From assembly GCF_004123845.1 (NCBI RefSeq), contig NZ_NBDP01000042.1, forward strand, positions 186,001 through 250,000: a stretch of 64,000 bases of DNA. Reading direction: 5' to 3'. A model generated the notes under the pieces. It saw only the letters and a list, made by a program, of their open reading frames with translations, searched no databases and was not told the DNA's origin. A program made the translations under genes and the position numbers. The stretch's first letter is position 1. Each line of letters begins with the position of its first letter. Below, in pieces: positions 32,046 to 40,680 of the stretch. Source of the stretch: Allobosea sp. Tri-44 (GTDB lineage Bacteria > Pseudomonadota > Alphaproteobacteria > Rhizobiales > Beijerinckiaceae).

Positions 32046-33461
32046 TCAACTACGTGCGTAAATATCCTCGATGCGGATGATGTCGTCTTCGCCGGTATAG
32101 CTGCCGACCTGGACCTCGATCAGTTCGAGCCCGATCTTGCCGGGGTTCTTCAGCCGGTGGGTGCAGCCGATCGGCAGGTAGACCGACTCGTTCTCGTGGA
32201 CGAACCGGACCGTGCCGTCGAGCGTGACCTCGGCCGTGCCGGTGACCACGACCCAGTGCTCGGCGCGGTGGAAATGCTTCTGCAGGCTGAGCTGGCCGCC
32301 TTCCTTGACGTGGATGTGCTTGACCTGGAAGCGGCTGCCGATGTCGATGCGCTGGTACCAGCCCCAGGGCCGGTAGATGCGCAAATGCTCGCTGGCCTCG
32401 GGACGCCCTTCCGCCTTCATCTGCTCGACCAAGGTCTTGACCTTGCCGGCTGCTGCCATCGAGGCGACGAGCACGGCGTCGCGGGTCGAGACCACGACGA
32501 CGTCGTCGAGCCCGACCACGGTGGTCAGCACCTCCTCGCTACGGATCAGCGAGCGGCGGGTGTCGAGCGCGACCGCCGGACCTTCCAGCACATTGCCGTT
32601 GTCGTCCTGCGGCTTGATCGCGTGGATCGAGTCCCAGGAGCCGACGTCGGACCAGTCGAATGAGGCGGCGAGCATGCCGGCATGGGAGGTGCGCTCCATC
32701 ACGGCATAGTCGATCGAGATCCTGGTGGCGCGGCTGAAGCTCTCGGGATCGAGCCGAAGGAAATCGAGATCGCGCTTGGCGCGGCCAACCGCGGATTCGG
32801 CCGCCGACAGCACCGCCGGCGCGTGGCGCGCCAGTTCCTCGCGCATGGTGCCGACCGAGAACAGGAAATTGCCGCTGTTCCAGAGATAGCCGTCGGCGAG
32901 GTACTGCTTCGCCAGGTCGAGCTTGGGCTTCTCAACGAAGCGTTCGAGGCGGTTGGCGCCGGGCTCGGGCAGCGCTTTGCCGGGGGCGAGGTAGCCGTAG
33001 GCCGTCGAAGGATTCGTCGGCTTGATGCCGAGCGTCATGATCAGTCCGCTGGCGGCAAGGCCGGCGGCGCGCTTGCAATCCTGGCGGAAGGCCTCGGCGT
33101 CGCCGACGACATGGTCGGAGGCGAGCGCGACACAGACCGCATCGGAATCGCGCTTCTCCGCCATGACCATGCCGACGGCGATGGCCGCAGCGGAATCGCG
33201 CCGCTCGGGCTCGAGCACGATCTCGCCCTGGATGCCGAGCGCCAGCATCTGCTCGGCGGCGATGAAGCGGAAATCATTGTTGGTGATGACGATCGGCGGG
33301 CCGAAGGCCGGGTCGGCGAGGCGCTGCAGCGTCGCCTGGAAGGTCGAGAGACCGTCCTCCAGCAGCGGGATGAACTGCTTCGGCATGGTGTCGCGCGACA
33401 GCGGCCAGAGGCGGGTGCCGGAGCCGCCGGCCATGACGAGAGGGACGATCTTCATAGCCAT
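32046..33461 (-). CDS. manC: Mannose-1-phosphate guanylyltransferase / mannose-6-phosphate isomerase
   Basis: 471 aa bifunctional enzyme making GDP-mannose for polysaccharides. The N-terminal nucleotidyltransferase starts VMAGGSGTRLWPLSRDTMPKQF split by the family's normal spacing (GGSGTRLWP signature). The C-terminal cupin isomerase domain carries YRPWGWYQ, VKEGGQLSLQKHFHRAEHW (metal His) and ENESVYLPIGCTHRL. GGAAA precedes the ATG at 33461; a second ATG two codons later is possible. It closes a minus-strand run with an epimerase and a CelD-like gene, suggesting surface polysaccharide precursors. Confidence 0.94.
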   Translation of the reverse strand: MAMKIVPLVMAGGSGTRLWPLSRDTMPKQFIPLLEDGLSTFQATLQRLADPAFGPPIVITNNDFRFIAAEQMLALGIQGEIVLEPERRDSAAAIAVGMVMAEKRDSDAVCVALASDHVVGDAEAFRQDCKRAAGLAASGLIMTLGIKPTNPSTAYGYLAPGKALPEPGANRLERFVEKPKLDLAKQYLADGYLWNSGNFLFSVGTMREELARHAPAVLSAAESAVGRAKRDLDFLRLDPESFSRATRISIDYAVMERTSHAGMLAASFDWSDVGSWDSIHAIKPQDDNGNVLEGPAVALDTRRSLIRSEEVLTTVVGLDDVVVVSTRDAVLVASMAAAGKVKTLVEQMKAEGRPEASEHLRIYRPWGWYQRIDIGSRFQVKHIHVKEGGQLSLQKHFHRAEHWVVVTGTAEVTLDGTVRFVHENESVYLPIGCTHRLKNPGKIGLELIEVQVGSYTGEDDIIRIEDIYARS

Positions 33462-33564
33462 GAACGGTTTCCGGCGGGATCTGACCCCTGACTTCTACAG
33501 CACCGAAGCTACTATCCGATAAACGCTCATAAGGAGAGGCCGGTGGTGTCGATCGGGGTATCGT

Positions 33565-34110
33565 TCACCCTTTCGGCTTCTGCCCCGGCCGGAAGGCGAC
33601 GATCACCGCGGGATCCGTCTCCAGATAGGGTCCCTCGATCAGGTCGATGCAATAGGGGATGGCCGGCATCACCGCATCGAGACATTCGGCGATGGCGCGC
33701 GGGCGGCCGGGCAGGTTGACGATCAGCGACCTGCCGCGAATGCCGGCGAGCTGGCGCGAGAGGATCGCGGTCGGCACCTTGGCGAGGCTGACCTGGCGCA
33801 TCAATTCGCCGAAGCCGGGCATCAGCTTGTCGATCACGTCTTCGGTCGCCTCGGGCGTGACGTCGCGCGGGGCAGGGCCGGTGCCACCGGTGGTGACAAT
33901 CAGGCAGCAGCCCTCCTTGTCGGCGAGTTCGATCAGCGTCTGCGCGATGCCGTCGCGCTCGTCGGGGATGACGCGCGTGATCGCCTGCCAAGAACTGGTC
34001 AATGCCTTGGCGAGATAGTCGAGGATGGCCGGTCCGCCCTCGTCGGCATAGACGCCGGCCGAGGCGCGGTCGGAGACGGTGACGATGCCGATCTTCGCAG
34101 GTGACGCCAT
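33565..34110 (-). CDS. mogA: Molybdenum cofactor biosynthesis protein MogA (molybdopterin adenylyltransferase)
   Basis: 181 aa MoCF-domain protein that adenylates molybdopterin before Mo insertion. The motifs are IGIVTVSDRASAGVY, CLIVTTGGTGPAPRDVTPEAT (the adenylate/MPT loop) and SRQLAGIRGRSLIVNLPGRP. The ATG at 34110 begins the domain. The gene lies eight bases after the epimerase gene on the same strand, an odd partner, so coupling may be positional rather than functional. Length is slightly below E. coli MogA (about 195). Confidence 0.93.
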   Translation of the reverse strand: MASPAKIGIVTVSDRASAGVYADEGGPAILDYLAKALTSSWQAITRVIPDERDGIAQTLIELADKEGCCLIVTTGGTGPAPRDVTPEATEDVIDKLMPGFGELMRQVSLAKVPTAILSRQLAGIRGRSLIVNLPGRPRAIAECLDAVMPAIPYCIDLIEGPYLETDPAVIVAFRPGQKPKG

Positions 34111-34118
34111 GGTTTTCC

Positions 34119-35126
34119 TCAGACGCGGTAGAAGTCGCGATACCAGCGCACCATGCGCCCGATGCCCTCGGCGAGCGGGGTATGCGGACGGAAGCCGACC
34201 GCCGCCTCCAGCGCCGAGACGTCGGCGGCAGTGCGCAGCACGTCGCCGGGCTGGCGCGGCTTCATCTCCATCACGGCCTTCTTGCCGACCGCCTGCTCGA
34301 TCGTGGCGATGAACTCCATCAGCGGCACGGGATCGGAGTTGCCGATATTGTAGAGCCGCCACGGTGCCGAGGAGGTCGCGGGGCTAGGCTCATCGCTTGA
34401 CCAGGCGGGGTCCGGGGCGGCGATCTGGTCGAGCACGCGGACCACCGCTTCGACGATGTCGTCGACATAGGTGAAGTCGCGCTCGTGCCGGCCCTCGTTG
34501 AAGACCTCGATCGGCTCGCCGGCGAGGATTTTCTTGGTGAAGGTCATCGGCGCCATGTCGGGCCGGCCCCAGGGGCCATAGACCGTGAAGAAGCGCAGGC
34601 CCGTGGTCGGCAGCCCGTAGAGGTGGCTATAGGAATGGGCCATGCCCTCATTCGCCTTCTTGGTCGCGGCATAGAGGCTGACCGGGTGGTCGACATTGTC
34701 CTCGACGCGGAAGGGCGTGCGGGTGTTGGCGCCGTAGACCGAGCTCGATGAGGCATAGACGAGATGCTCGACGCTATTGCGGCGGCAGCCTTCGAGGACA
34801 TGGCCGAAGCCGGTCAGGTTGGAGTCGAGATAGGCCTGCGGGTTCTCGATCGAGAAGCGCACCCCGGCCTGGGCGCCGAGATGGACGACACGCTCGAAGC
34901 GGCCCTCGGCGAAGAGCCTGGCCATGCCGTCGCGATCGGCGAGGTCGAGCGTCTCGAAGCTGAAGCGGTTGTGGCCGTCGAGGCGGGCGAGCCGCGCCTG
35001 CTTCAAAGCGGGATCGTAATAGTCGTTGAGATTGTCGATGCCGACGACCTCGTCGCCGCGTTCGAGCAGAACCCGGGCTGTCTCATTGCCGATGAAGCCG
35101 GCAGCCCCCGTCACCAGAACGCGCAT
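34119..35126 (-). CDS. NAD-dependent UDP-sugar epimerase (UDP-glucuronate 4-epimerase, LpsL-like)
   Basis: 335 aa extended SDR. The nucleotide loop is GAAGFIG (about 7-13) and the active site has SSSSVYG and YAATKKANE (YxxxK). GLRFFTVYGPWGRPDMA is the typical signature of UDP-glucuronate epimerases (LpsL/Cap1J/WbpP relatives). It would supply galacturonate or similar sugars for LPS or capsule. It is cytoplasmic, in a run with manC (GDP-mannose) and a CelD-like GNAT gene. The exact sugar cannot be set from sequence. Confidence 0.9.
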   Translation of the reverse strand: MRVLVTGAAGFIGNETARVLLERGDEVVGIDNLNDYYDPALKQARLARLDGHNRFSFETLDLADRDGMARLFAEGRFERVVHLGAQAGVRFSIENPQAYLDSNLTGFGHVLEGCRRNSVEHLVYASSSSVYGANTRTPFRVEDNVDHPVSLYAATKKANEGMAHSYSHLYGLPTTGLRFFTVYGPWGRPDMAPMTFTKKILAGEPIEVFNEGRHERDFTYVDDIVEAVVRVLDQIAAPDPAWSSDEPSPATSSAPWRLYNIGNSDPVPLMEFIATIEQAVGKKAVMEMKPRQPGDVLRTAADVSALEAAVGFRPHTPLAEGIGRMVRWYRDFYRV

Positions 35127-35187
35127 GATCCTCCTCGCGCCCGTCGCGCTGTTGCGGATACGTCTATCGAGCAGCTTGCGATTTCGG

Positions 35188-36318
35188 TCAACGCGCGCCG
35201 GCGCGGTCGCGCCAGCGCCTTAGTTGCAGTCGCGCTGCCGCCGCGAGCCGGGGCAGGGCGGCGGAGCGACCGGCGAGCGCGACGATGGCGTTCGCCATCT
35301 CCTGCCGTTCGCCCCAGGGATAGGCTGATGGATCGACCCGGTCGCCAGCGCCGCTGTCCAGCCGGAACGGGCGGCCCACGGCGAAATCGGCGCGCAGCAT
35401 TTCGATGGCCAACGCCCGGCCCGGCGAGAGGCGGGCCTTGCTCTCGTCATAGGCGATCTTGAGAAAGTGCGACTGCCCGGCGAGATCGAGCAGCAGTCCG
35501 CCGGCGATCGGCACGCCATCCAGCCGCAGCAGGTCGATACGGGCGCCGTCGACGGCGGCGAAATTCCTGACGATCTCGCGGATATAGGCGCCGTGCCGCG
35601 GCAGGCCAGCGAGCGCGGTGCCCCTGCTGCCCTTCCAACCGGCCGCTTCGAGCGTTAGGAAATCTTCCAGCGCGGCGACGGCGTCAGTGCTGCGATGGCG
35701 CTCATAGGCGAGCGTGCCGGCCTTCTCGATCTGGCGATGCTGCTGCATGCGCTTCTTGTAGCCCTGGCCGAGGGCGCGGCGCAGATTGCGCTCGGCATCG
35801 TCTCCCGGCTCGGGGACCAGCATCGGCCGCTGCCAGCGCTCGAAGCTCGTGACGATGCTGCCAGTTGCCGCCAGCGCGGACTCGATGGCGGCGAAGACCT
35901 TACCCTGCATGGGTAATAGCGGCAGCTTCAGGATCTTCGGCAGATCCGGCGCCTCGACGATGGCGCGCACCAGCGCCAGGGCGACGTCGCTTGCGCGTTC
36001 GCGGTCGAGCACCGGGGCCGAGGAAACTTCGTAGAGCGGCACCAGCGGCGCTTCGAGGACCTGTATGAGGCCGCTGTGGAGGGTGCGCACCCGGCGCAGG
36101 GCCCAGAGGCCGAGCAGGCGCTCACCTTCGACTTCATGAGCCGTCAGGACGACGATGTCGTCGCTGGCGATGCCGAAGTTCAGCGCAGCCGCGACGGCCG
36201 CCGGCGCCATATGGAGATTGGGCGCGTCGGCCCGCTGGCAGAGATCGGCGAAGGCTTCGGCGTAGGTTGCGCCATAGGCCGCCGCCGGCAGGCGGCTGAC
36301 CGCGACAGAAGCGGTCAT
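35188..36318 (-). CDS. CelD/BcsL-like GNAT acetyltransferase
   Basis: 376 aa protein of the Acetyltransf_6 (FemAB/CelD-type) fold, with two tandem GNAT-like halves. The C-terminal half has LDFLTLEAAGWKGSRGT-like spacing (FLTLEAAGWKGSRGTAL), FLKIAYDESKARLSPG (conserved in the family) and DSGAGD. These proteins often sit in polysaccharide clusters and may acylate a sugar or be needed for cellulose or exopolysaccharide assembly. Its start overlaps the stop of the FlhB-like gene (ATGA), so it is coupled to a flagellar-type pair, an unexpected mix. The substrate is unknown. Confidence 0.82.
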   Translation of the reverse strand: MTASVAVSRLPAAAYGATYAEAFADLCQRADAPNLHMAPAAVAAALNFGIASDDIVVLTAHEVEGERLLGLWALRRVRTLHSGLIQVLEAPLVPLYEVSSAPVLDRERASDVALALVRAIVEAPDLPKILKLPLLPMQGKVFAAIESALAATGSIVTSFERWQRPMLVPEPGDDAERNLRRALGQGYKKRMQQHRQIEKAGTLAYERHRSTDAVAALEDFLTLEAAGWKGSRGTALAGLPRHGAYIREIVRNFAAVDGARIDLLRLDGVPIAGGLLLDLAGQSHFLKIAYDESKARLSPGRALAIEMLRADFAVGRPFRLDSGAGDRVDPSAYPWGERQEMANAIVALAGRSAALPRLAAAARLQLRRWRDRAGAR

Positions 36319-36596
36319 GGGCGCAGCGGACCGCCACTGCGGCGGCGCAGGCCGAGCACGAAGGCGATCACCTGCGCGGTCGCAAGATAGAGCTCCTCGG
36401 GGATGGTGTCCTCGAGCTCGACGGCCGAAAGCGCCTGCGCCAGCACGGCGTTCTGCTCAATGGCGATGTCGTGCTCGCGCGCGGTCTCGATGATCTTCTC
36501 CGCGACGACGCCATGGCCCTTGGCGGTGACGCGCGGTGCACCCTGGCCGTCATATTCGAGCGCGACGGCGAGCGGTAGCGGGAGGGGCCGGCTCAT
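36315..36596 (-). CDS. FlhB C-terminal-like export-switch protein (EscU/YscU/FlhB family, soluble)
   Basis: 93 aa without membrane helices. It resembles only the cytoplasmic tail of FlhB: LAVALEYDGQGAPRVTAKGHGVVAEKIIETA and PEELYLATAQVIAFV, both read across normal family breaks. The autocleavage NPTH motif of full FlhB is absent; YDGQGAP stands near its place. Stand-alone copies (FhlB/FlhB2) occur next to fliK-like genes. It overlaps the fliK-like gene upstream and the GNAT gene downstream by four bases each. It may assist substrate switching during hook assembly. Confidence 0.88.
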   Translation of the reverse strand: MSRPLPLPLAVALEYDGQGAPRVTAKGHGVVAEKIIETAREHDIAIEQNAVLAQALSAVELEDTIPEELYLATAQVIAFVLGLRRRSGGPLRP

Positions 36597-38131
36597 GAGC
36601 GGCGGTCCAGGAACTGGCCGGCGCTCGCCTTGGCCTGCTGCGGATGGCCGGTGAAGACCTCGAACTCGGCGCTGTCGAAACGCGATCTGAGGAGGGAGGT
36701 CTCCAGATCGGGCGTCGCCTGACGCAGCAGGCGGCTGGTCTCCTCGCGCTCGGCCCAGAAGGAGACGCCGATGGCGCGGCCCTGCAGTGTCACCACGCCC
36801 TGAAGCGCGCCGAGTGGCTCGACATCGAGCGCGAAGCGCACCCGCCAGAGCGGCGCATCGGGTGTCGCGGAGCCAGCCTGAGGCGGATCGCGCTCGATCT
36901 CCAGCGGCAGCACGGCGGTGCCGTTCGGAAGAGCGAGCGGAATTTCGGTGAGCCAGCGCGCCTGCGGCTGCTGGTCGAGCCGTGCGGCCTCCTGCGGCAG
37001 CGAGGCGTATTGGGCGAGCGCGATACGATCGAGCGCCGCCTCCGCCTGGCCGAACAGCGTCTGCGCGATCGCGGCCGGGCGCGCCGCGCTGGTCAGGCTC
37101 GGCTCGGTGGCCGGCTGTGGCGTCAATAGGCCGTCGCGCGGTGGGGCAGGGCGCGCCTTGGCCGACGTCGATTCAGCGGCGTCCTGCTCCGGCGTCGTGC
37201 GCAGGGCCGGGCGTCCGGGCTGCGGCGCAGTGTCGGTCGTGCTCTCGCCAGGAAGGGGCAATCTCGGCGTTGGCGCGCCCTCGACCGCGGGCTTGAGCAG
37301 GTCGCGCAGGCTCTGTAGCGCCGCTTTGAGGTCGGTCTGCGGCGTCGGAGCCTCTCCCGCCGCTTGCCGCGCTTCGAAGAAGACGCCGGAGCGAGCGATC
37401 GCAGCCTTCAGCGCTTCGGGCGTGACTGGCCTGGCCTCCGCTGGCAGCCGCTGGGCGAGGATCTGATCGACCAGGGTCATCAGCGGCTTCGGCAAGGTGA
37501 GTGCGACCGAGCCCTGCGCCAGGCTGCCGAGATTGGCGAAGAGCGGGGCGAAGCTGTCCTGCCGCCCGAGCGCGGCGCCGAGCAGTGGTCCGGCGACCGC
37601 GCGCGGCGAAGCGGGTGCGACCTGCGGAGCGACAGGTACGGTGGTTGCCGTGGGGGGCGTGCGGCCGGCCTGCAAAGCAGCGGGGGCCGTCGACGCCTGT
37701 GCGGTTGCAGCGGAAGCGTTCGCCAAGGTCGGCGCTTGTGTCGGCTGCGGCACCGGTGGCGTGGTGCCGACCGTCGGTTGTCCGGCAGGTGCCGAAGGGT
37801 TGGCGCTGCCGGTCGGCGCAGGACGAATCCCGACCAGTGTCGCCTGCAGCGGCGCGCCGGGCTCTGCCGGCGCTGCGAGCTTGAGCATCAGGCTGGCGCC
37901 CGGCTGCAGGGCCGCTTGCTTCGCCTCGGGGCCGGCGAGCACGAGCGCGACCTTGACGCCGTTGACCAAAGCGGTGGCTTTGCCGTCAGCATCGAGCGAG
38001 ACCAGCTTGGCTTCCACGGTCTTGCCGGCGGCGAGACCGCCATTACCGCTCATCGCCGCGAGCAGGGTCGCGAGGCTCTGGCTCTTGACGAGCGCGGCGA
38101 GTTGCGCCGGATCGGGCGGGATGGCTGCCAT
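36593..38131 (-). CDS. FliK-like flagellar hook-length control protein
   Basis: 512 aa. The middle (about 95-380) is low-complexity Ala/Pro/Thr-rich sequence, as in FliK rulers. The C-terminal Flg_hook-type domain has PLEIERDP, LWRVRFALDVEPLGALQGVVTLQGRAIGVSFWAE and FDSAEFEVFTG. It would be exported through the flagellar apparatus and contact FlhB. It is followed, overlapping by four bases, by the FlhB-tail-like gene, supporting the assignment. No other flagellar genes are in the window. Function in flagellar versus another type III-like export is not certain. Confidence 0.8.
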   Translation of the reverse strand: MAAIPPDPAQLAALVKSQSLATLLAAMSGNGGLAAGKTVEAKLVSLDADGKATALVNGVKVALVLAGPEAKQAALQPGASLMLKLAAPAEPGAPLQATLVGIRPAPTGSANPSAPAGQPTVGTTPPVPQPTQAPTLANASAATAQASTAPAALQAGRTPPTATTVPVAPQVAPASPRAVAGPLLGAALGRQDSFAPLFANLGSLAQGSVALTLPKPLMTLVDQILAQRLPAEARPVTPEALKAAIARSGVFFEARQAAGEAPTPQTDLKAALQSLRDLLKPAVEGAPTPRLPLPGESTTDTAPQPGRPALRTTPEQDAAESTSAKARPAPPRDGLLTPQPATEPSLTSAARPAAIAQTLFGQAEAALDRIALAQYASLPQEAARLDQQPQARWLTEIPLALPNGTAVLPLEIERDPPQAGSATPDAPLWRVRFALDVEPLGALQGVVTLQGRAIGVSFWAEREETSRLLRQATPDLETSLLRSRFDSAEFEVFTGHPQQAKASAGQFLDRRS

Positions 38132-38250
38132 CCGGGCAACCTGCCACGAAATGTTAAGGATTCTCTTGCGCTGGGCGGCGTTGCGCTGGCGGCGCTGGTG
38201 CGGGCGCCTGCTCTGCGGCAGGTTTGCCCGCCTGTTCAGGAGAGATCGTC

Positions 38251-39261
38251 ATGGATTATCGCGCGCTCGGCCGTTCCGGCCTCAAGGTCTCGCCGCTCTG
38301 CCTCGGCACGATGATGTTCGGCGCGCAGACCGAGGAAGCCGATGCGCGGGCGATCATCGACAGCGCCACCGCAGCCGGCATCAACTTCATCGACACCGCC
38401 GACGTCTATGCGGACGGGCGCTCGGAAGAGATCACCGGCCGCGCCATCGCCGGCAATCGCCATGGCTGGGTGCTGGCGACCAAGGCCGCGAATGCGATGG
38501 GCGAGGGGCCGAATCAGCGCGGACTCTCGCGCAAATGGCTGATCGAGGCCTGCAACGCCAGCCTGAAGCGGCTCGGCAGCGATTTCATCGACGTCTATTA
38601 CCTGCACAAGGAGGATCACGAGACGCCGCTCGCCGAGACGATCAGGGCGATCGGCGACCTCGTGCGGGCCGGCAAGATCCGCTATTTCGGCGTTTCGAAT
38701 TATCGTGGCTGGCGCGTCGCCGAGATCTGCCGGCTCTGCGACGATCTCGGCATCGACCGGCCGGTGGTCAGCCAGCCCTATTACAACGCGATGAACCGCA
38801 TGCCCGAGGTCGAGCACCTGCCGGCCTGCGGCTATTACGGGCTCGGCGTTGCCAGCTACTCGCCGCTGGCGCGCGGCATTCTGACGGCGAAATACGAGCC
38901 CGGCCAAGCGCCGCCCGAGGGCACGCGAGCTGGGCGCGCCGACAAGCGCATCATGCAAACGGAATGGCGCGAGGAATCGCTGGTGATCGCCCGCACGATC
39001 CGCGACCATGCCGCGGCGCGGGGCCTGACGCCCGTGCAGTTCGCGGTCCGCTGGGTGCTGAACAACAAGCTCCTGACCGCGGCTGTGGCGGGCCCGCGTA
39101 CCATGGAGCAATGGCAGGGCTATCTCTCGGCGCTCTCAGCCGATTTCACCGCCGAGGACGAAGCTCTGGTCGATTCACTTGTGCCGGCGGGGCATCCCTC
39201 GACGCCGGGCTACAGCGATCCGGCCTATCCGCTGGAAGGGCGGCTGGCGCGGACGGGGTGA
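38251..39261 (+). CDS. Aldo/keto reductase
   Basis: 336 aa TIM-barrel NADPH-dependent oxidoreductase. MDYRALGRSGLKVSPLCLGT begins the family; catalytic Asp/Tyr lie in FIDTADVYADGRSEEITG, Lys in WVLATKAAN and the His position in DVYYLHKEDHETP. The C-terminal NADP site has ARGLTPVQFAVRWVLNNK. The ATG at 38251 gives the canonical start. It is a single gene, divergent from the fliK-like gene and followed by repeat element copy 2. The substrate is unknown. Confidence 0.93.
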   Translation: MDYRALGRSGLKVSPLCLGTMMFGAQTEEADARAIIDSATAAGINFIDTADVYADGRSEEITGRAIAGNRHGWVLATKAANAMGEGPNQRGLSRKWLIEACNASLKRLGSDFIDVYYLHKEDHETPLAETIRAIGDLVRAGKIRYFGVSNYRGWRVAEICRLCDDLGIDRPVVSQPYYNAMNRMPEVEHLPACGYYGLGVASYSPLARGILTAKYEPGQAPPEGTRAGRADKRIMQTEWREESLVIARTIRDHAAARGLTPVQFAVRWVLNNKLLTAAVAGPRTMEQWQGYLSALSADFTAEDEALVDSLVPAGHPSTPGYSDPAYPLEGRLARTG

Positions 39262-39280
39262 GGCCGGACGGCGCACCAGC

Positions 39281-39370
39281 CCGTCATTGCGAGGAGCAAA
39301 GCGACGAAGCATCGAGGGGCGGCAGAGCTCTATGTCCCCATGGATTGCTTCGCTGCGCTCGCAATGACGG
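39281..39370. repeat. 90-bp inverted repeat element, copy 2
   Basis: CCGTCATTGCGAGGAGC and GCGCTCGCAATGACGG are the ends. The arms and the GGCGGCAGAGCTCTAT centre match the copy at 31941-32025, with small differences. It lies between the convergent aldo/keto reductase and DUF2000 genes and could act as a bidirectional RNA hairpin. Confidence 0.85.
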
Positions 39371-39379
39371 TGCGCCGCT

Positions 39380-39790
39380 CTACGGATGCAGTTTCAGCCC
39401 CTTGATCGCCTTGTCGACCGCCTTGCGCTCGCCATGCAGCGCGATCCCGACCAGGTCGAGCGCCTCGGTCGCCACAGCCTCGACCGCGGCGCGATTGGCC
39501 TCGTCATGGCCGGTTGCGAACAGCTCTCTGGTGTAGAGCGAGGGCGTCAGGCCGGCTTCCTTCGCTCGCCGCAACACGCGGGTGAGGTCGGCCGAGGTCG
39601 CGGCGAAGACCAGGATCGGCTGGCGCACCAGCGGACCGTAGACCTTGCCCGAGCCGTCGCGGTAAGCTTCACCACCGAGGTCCGGCGCGGCGGCGACCAG
39701 CCCGCCCGACAGGAACGCGGTGACATTGAGCTTCTGCCAGGCGGCGAGCTCCTCTTGGACGATGATGGCAATCTTGGTGTCGAAGCGCAT
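39380..39790 (-). CDS. DUF2000-family protein
   Basis: 136 aa. RFDTKIAIIVQEELAAWQKLNVTAFLSGG and the YGPLVRQPILVFAA...LYTRELFATGHDEANRAAV segments fit the DUF2000 family, which has a peptidyl-tRNA-hydrolase-2-like fold. Function is not established. Its ATG (39790 on the minus strand) shares CATG with the possible start of the divergent AraC gene, so the two promoters must lie inside each other's coding regions or the AraC start is further right. Confidence 0.8.
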   Translation of the reverse strand: MRFDTKIAIIVQEELAAWQKLNVTAFLSGGLVAAAPDLGGEAYRDGSGKVYGPLVRQPILVFAATSADLTRVLRRAKEAGLTPSLYTRELFATGHDEANRAAVEAVATEALDLVGIALHGERKAVDKAIKGLKLHP

Positions 39791-40673
39791 GCCGACAGCG
39801 ATAGAGCCCGGCCAGCCCGGCGGTCTTGAACGTTTGTGCGCGGCCGTTTCGCGGGGCGACTGGATTCGTACCGCGCCGGACGGCGAGGGGCCGGAGCGCA
39901 TCGAGGCCTTCTTCAGCGGCCATGCCTATGACACGCACCGGCACGACACCTATGCGATCGGCTACACGATCAGCGGGGTGCAGAGCTTCGACTATCGCGG
40001 CGCGCAGCGGGATTCGACGCCGGGCGACCTGATCGTGCTGCATCCGGACGAATTGCATAATGGCCGGGCCGGGATCGAGAGCGGCTTCCGCTACCGCATG
40101 GCCTATGTCGAGCCGGGCTTGATCATGGCTGCGCTCGCCGGGCGCGCCAGCGCGATCCCGTTCATCGGCAATGCGGTCTGTCGCGATGGCAGCCTGATGC
40201 GGGCGCTGGTCGGCCTGCTCGGCGATGTCGAGCATGGGCTGGAGCCGCTGGAGCGCGATGCGACGGTCGGCGCGCTGGCCGAGGCGCTACTCCGGCTCGA
40301 TCCGTCCTGCGCGCTGAATGGCGCGGAGACACCGGCGATGCGGGCCTGTGAGCGGGCGCGCGATTTCCTCAGCGAGAGCCGGGACGAGACGATCGATTCC
40401 ACGATGCTGGAGGTGGTCACCGGGCTCGATCGTTATGCGCTGGCACGGCAGTTCCGCCGCCGCTATGGCACCAGCCCGCATCATTACCTGGTGATGCGCC
40501 GGCTGGAGCGGGCAAGACTCTTGATCCGTCGGGGTGAGCCCTTGGCGGAGGCTGCTGCGGCGAGCGGCTTTGCCGACCAGAGCCATATGACCCGGCATTT
40601 CCGCCGCGCTTATGGGCAGTCGCCCGGCCGCTGGCGGGCGATGCAGGTCGGTAGGGTGCCTGAAGCCGCCTGA
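39789..40673 (+). CDS. AraC-family transcriptional regulator
   Basis: 294 aa if started at the ATG 39789; conserved sequence begins near DWIRTAPDG about 20 residues later, so the start is uncertain. The N-terminal AraC-binding cupin has FFSGHAYDTHRHDTYAIGYT and LIVLHPDELHNGRAG. The C-terminal double helix-turn-helix reads YALARQFRRRYGTSPHHYL and AAAASGFADQSHMTRHFRRAYGQSPGRW, which is canonical. It is divergent from the DUF2000 gene, which is the likely target. The effector is probably a small organic ligand. Confidence 0.88.
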   Translation: MPTAIEPGQPGGLERLCAAVSRGDWIRTAPDGEGPERIEAFFSGHAYDTHRHDTYAIGYTISGVQSFDYRGAQRDSTPGDLIVLHPDELHNGRAGIESGFRYRMAYVEPGLIMAALAGRASAIPFIGNAVCRDGSLMRALVGLLGDVEHGLEPLERDATVGALAEALLRLDPSCALNGAETPAMRACERARDFLSESRDETIDSTMLEVVTGLDRYALARQFRRRYGTSPHHYLVMRRLERARLLIRRGEPLAEAAAASGFADQSHMTRHFRRAYGQSPGRWRAMQVGRVPEAA

Positions 40674-40680
40674 GCGGCGC

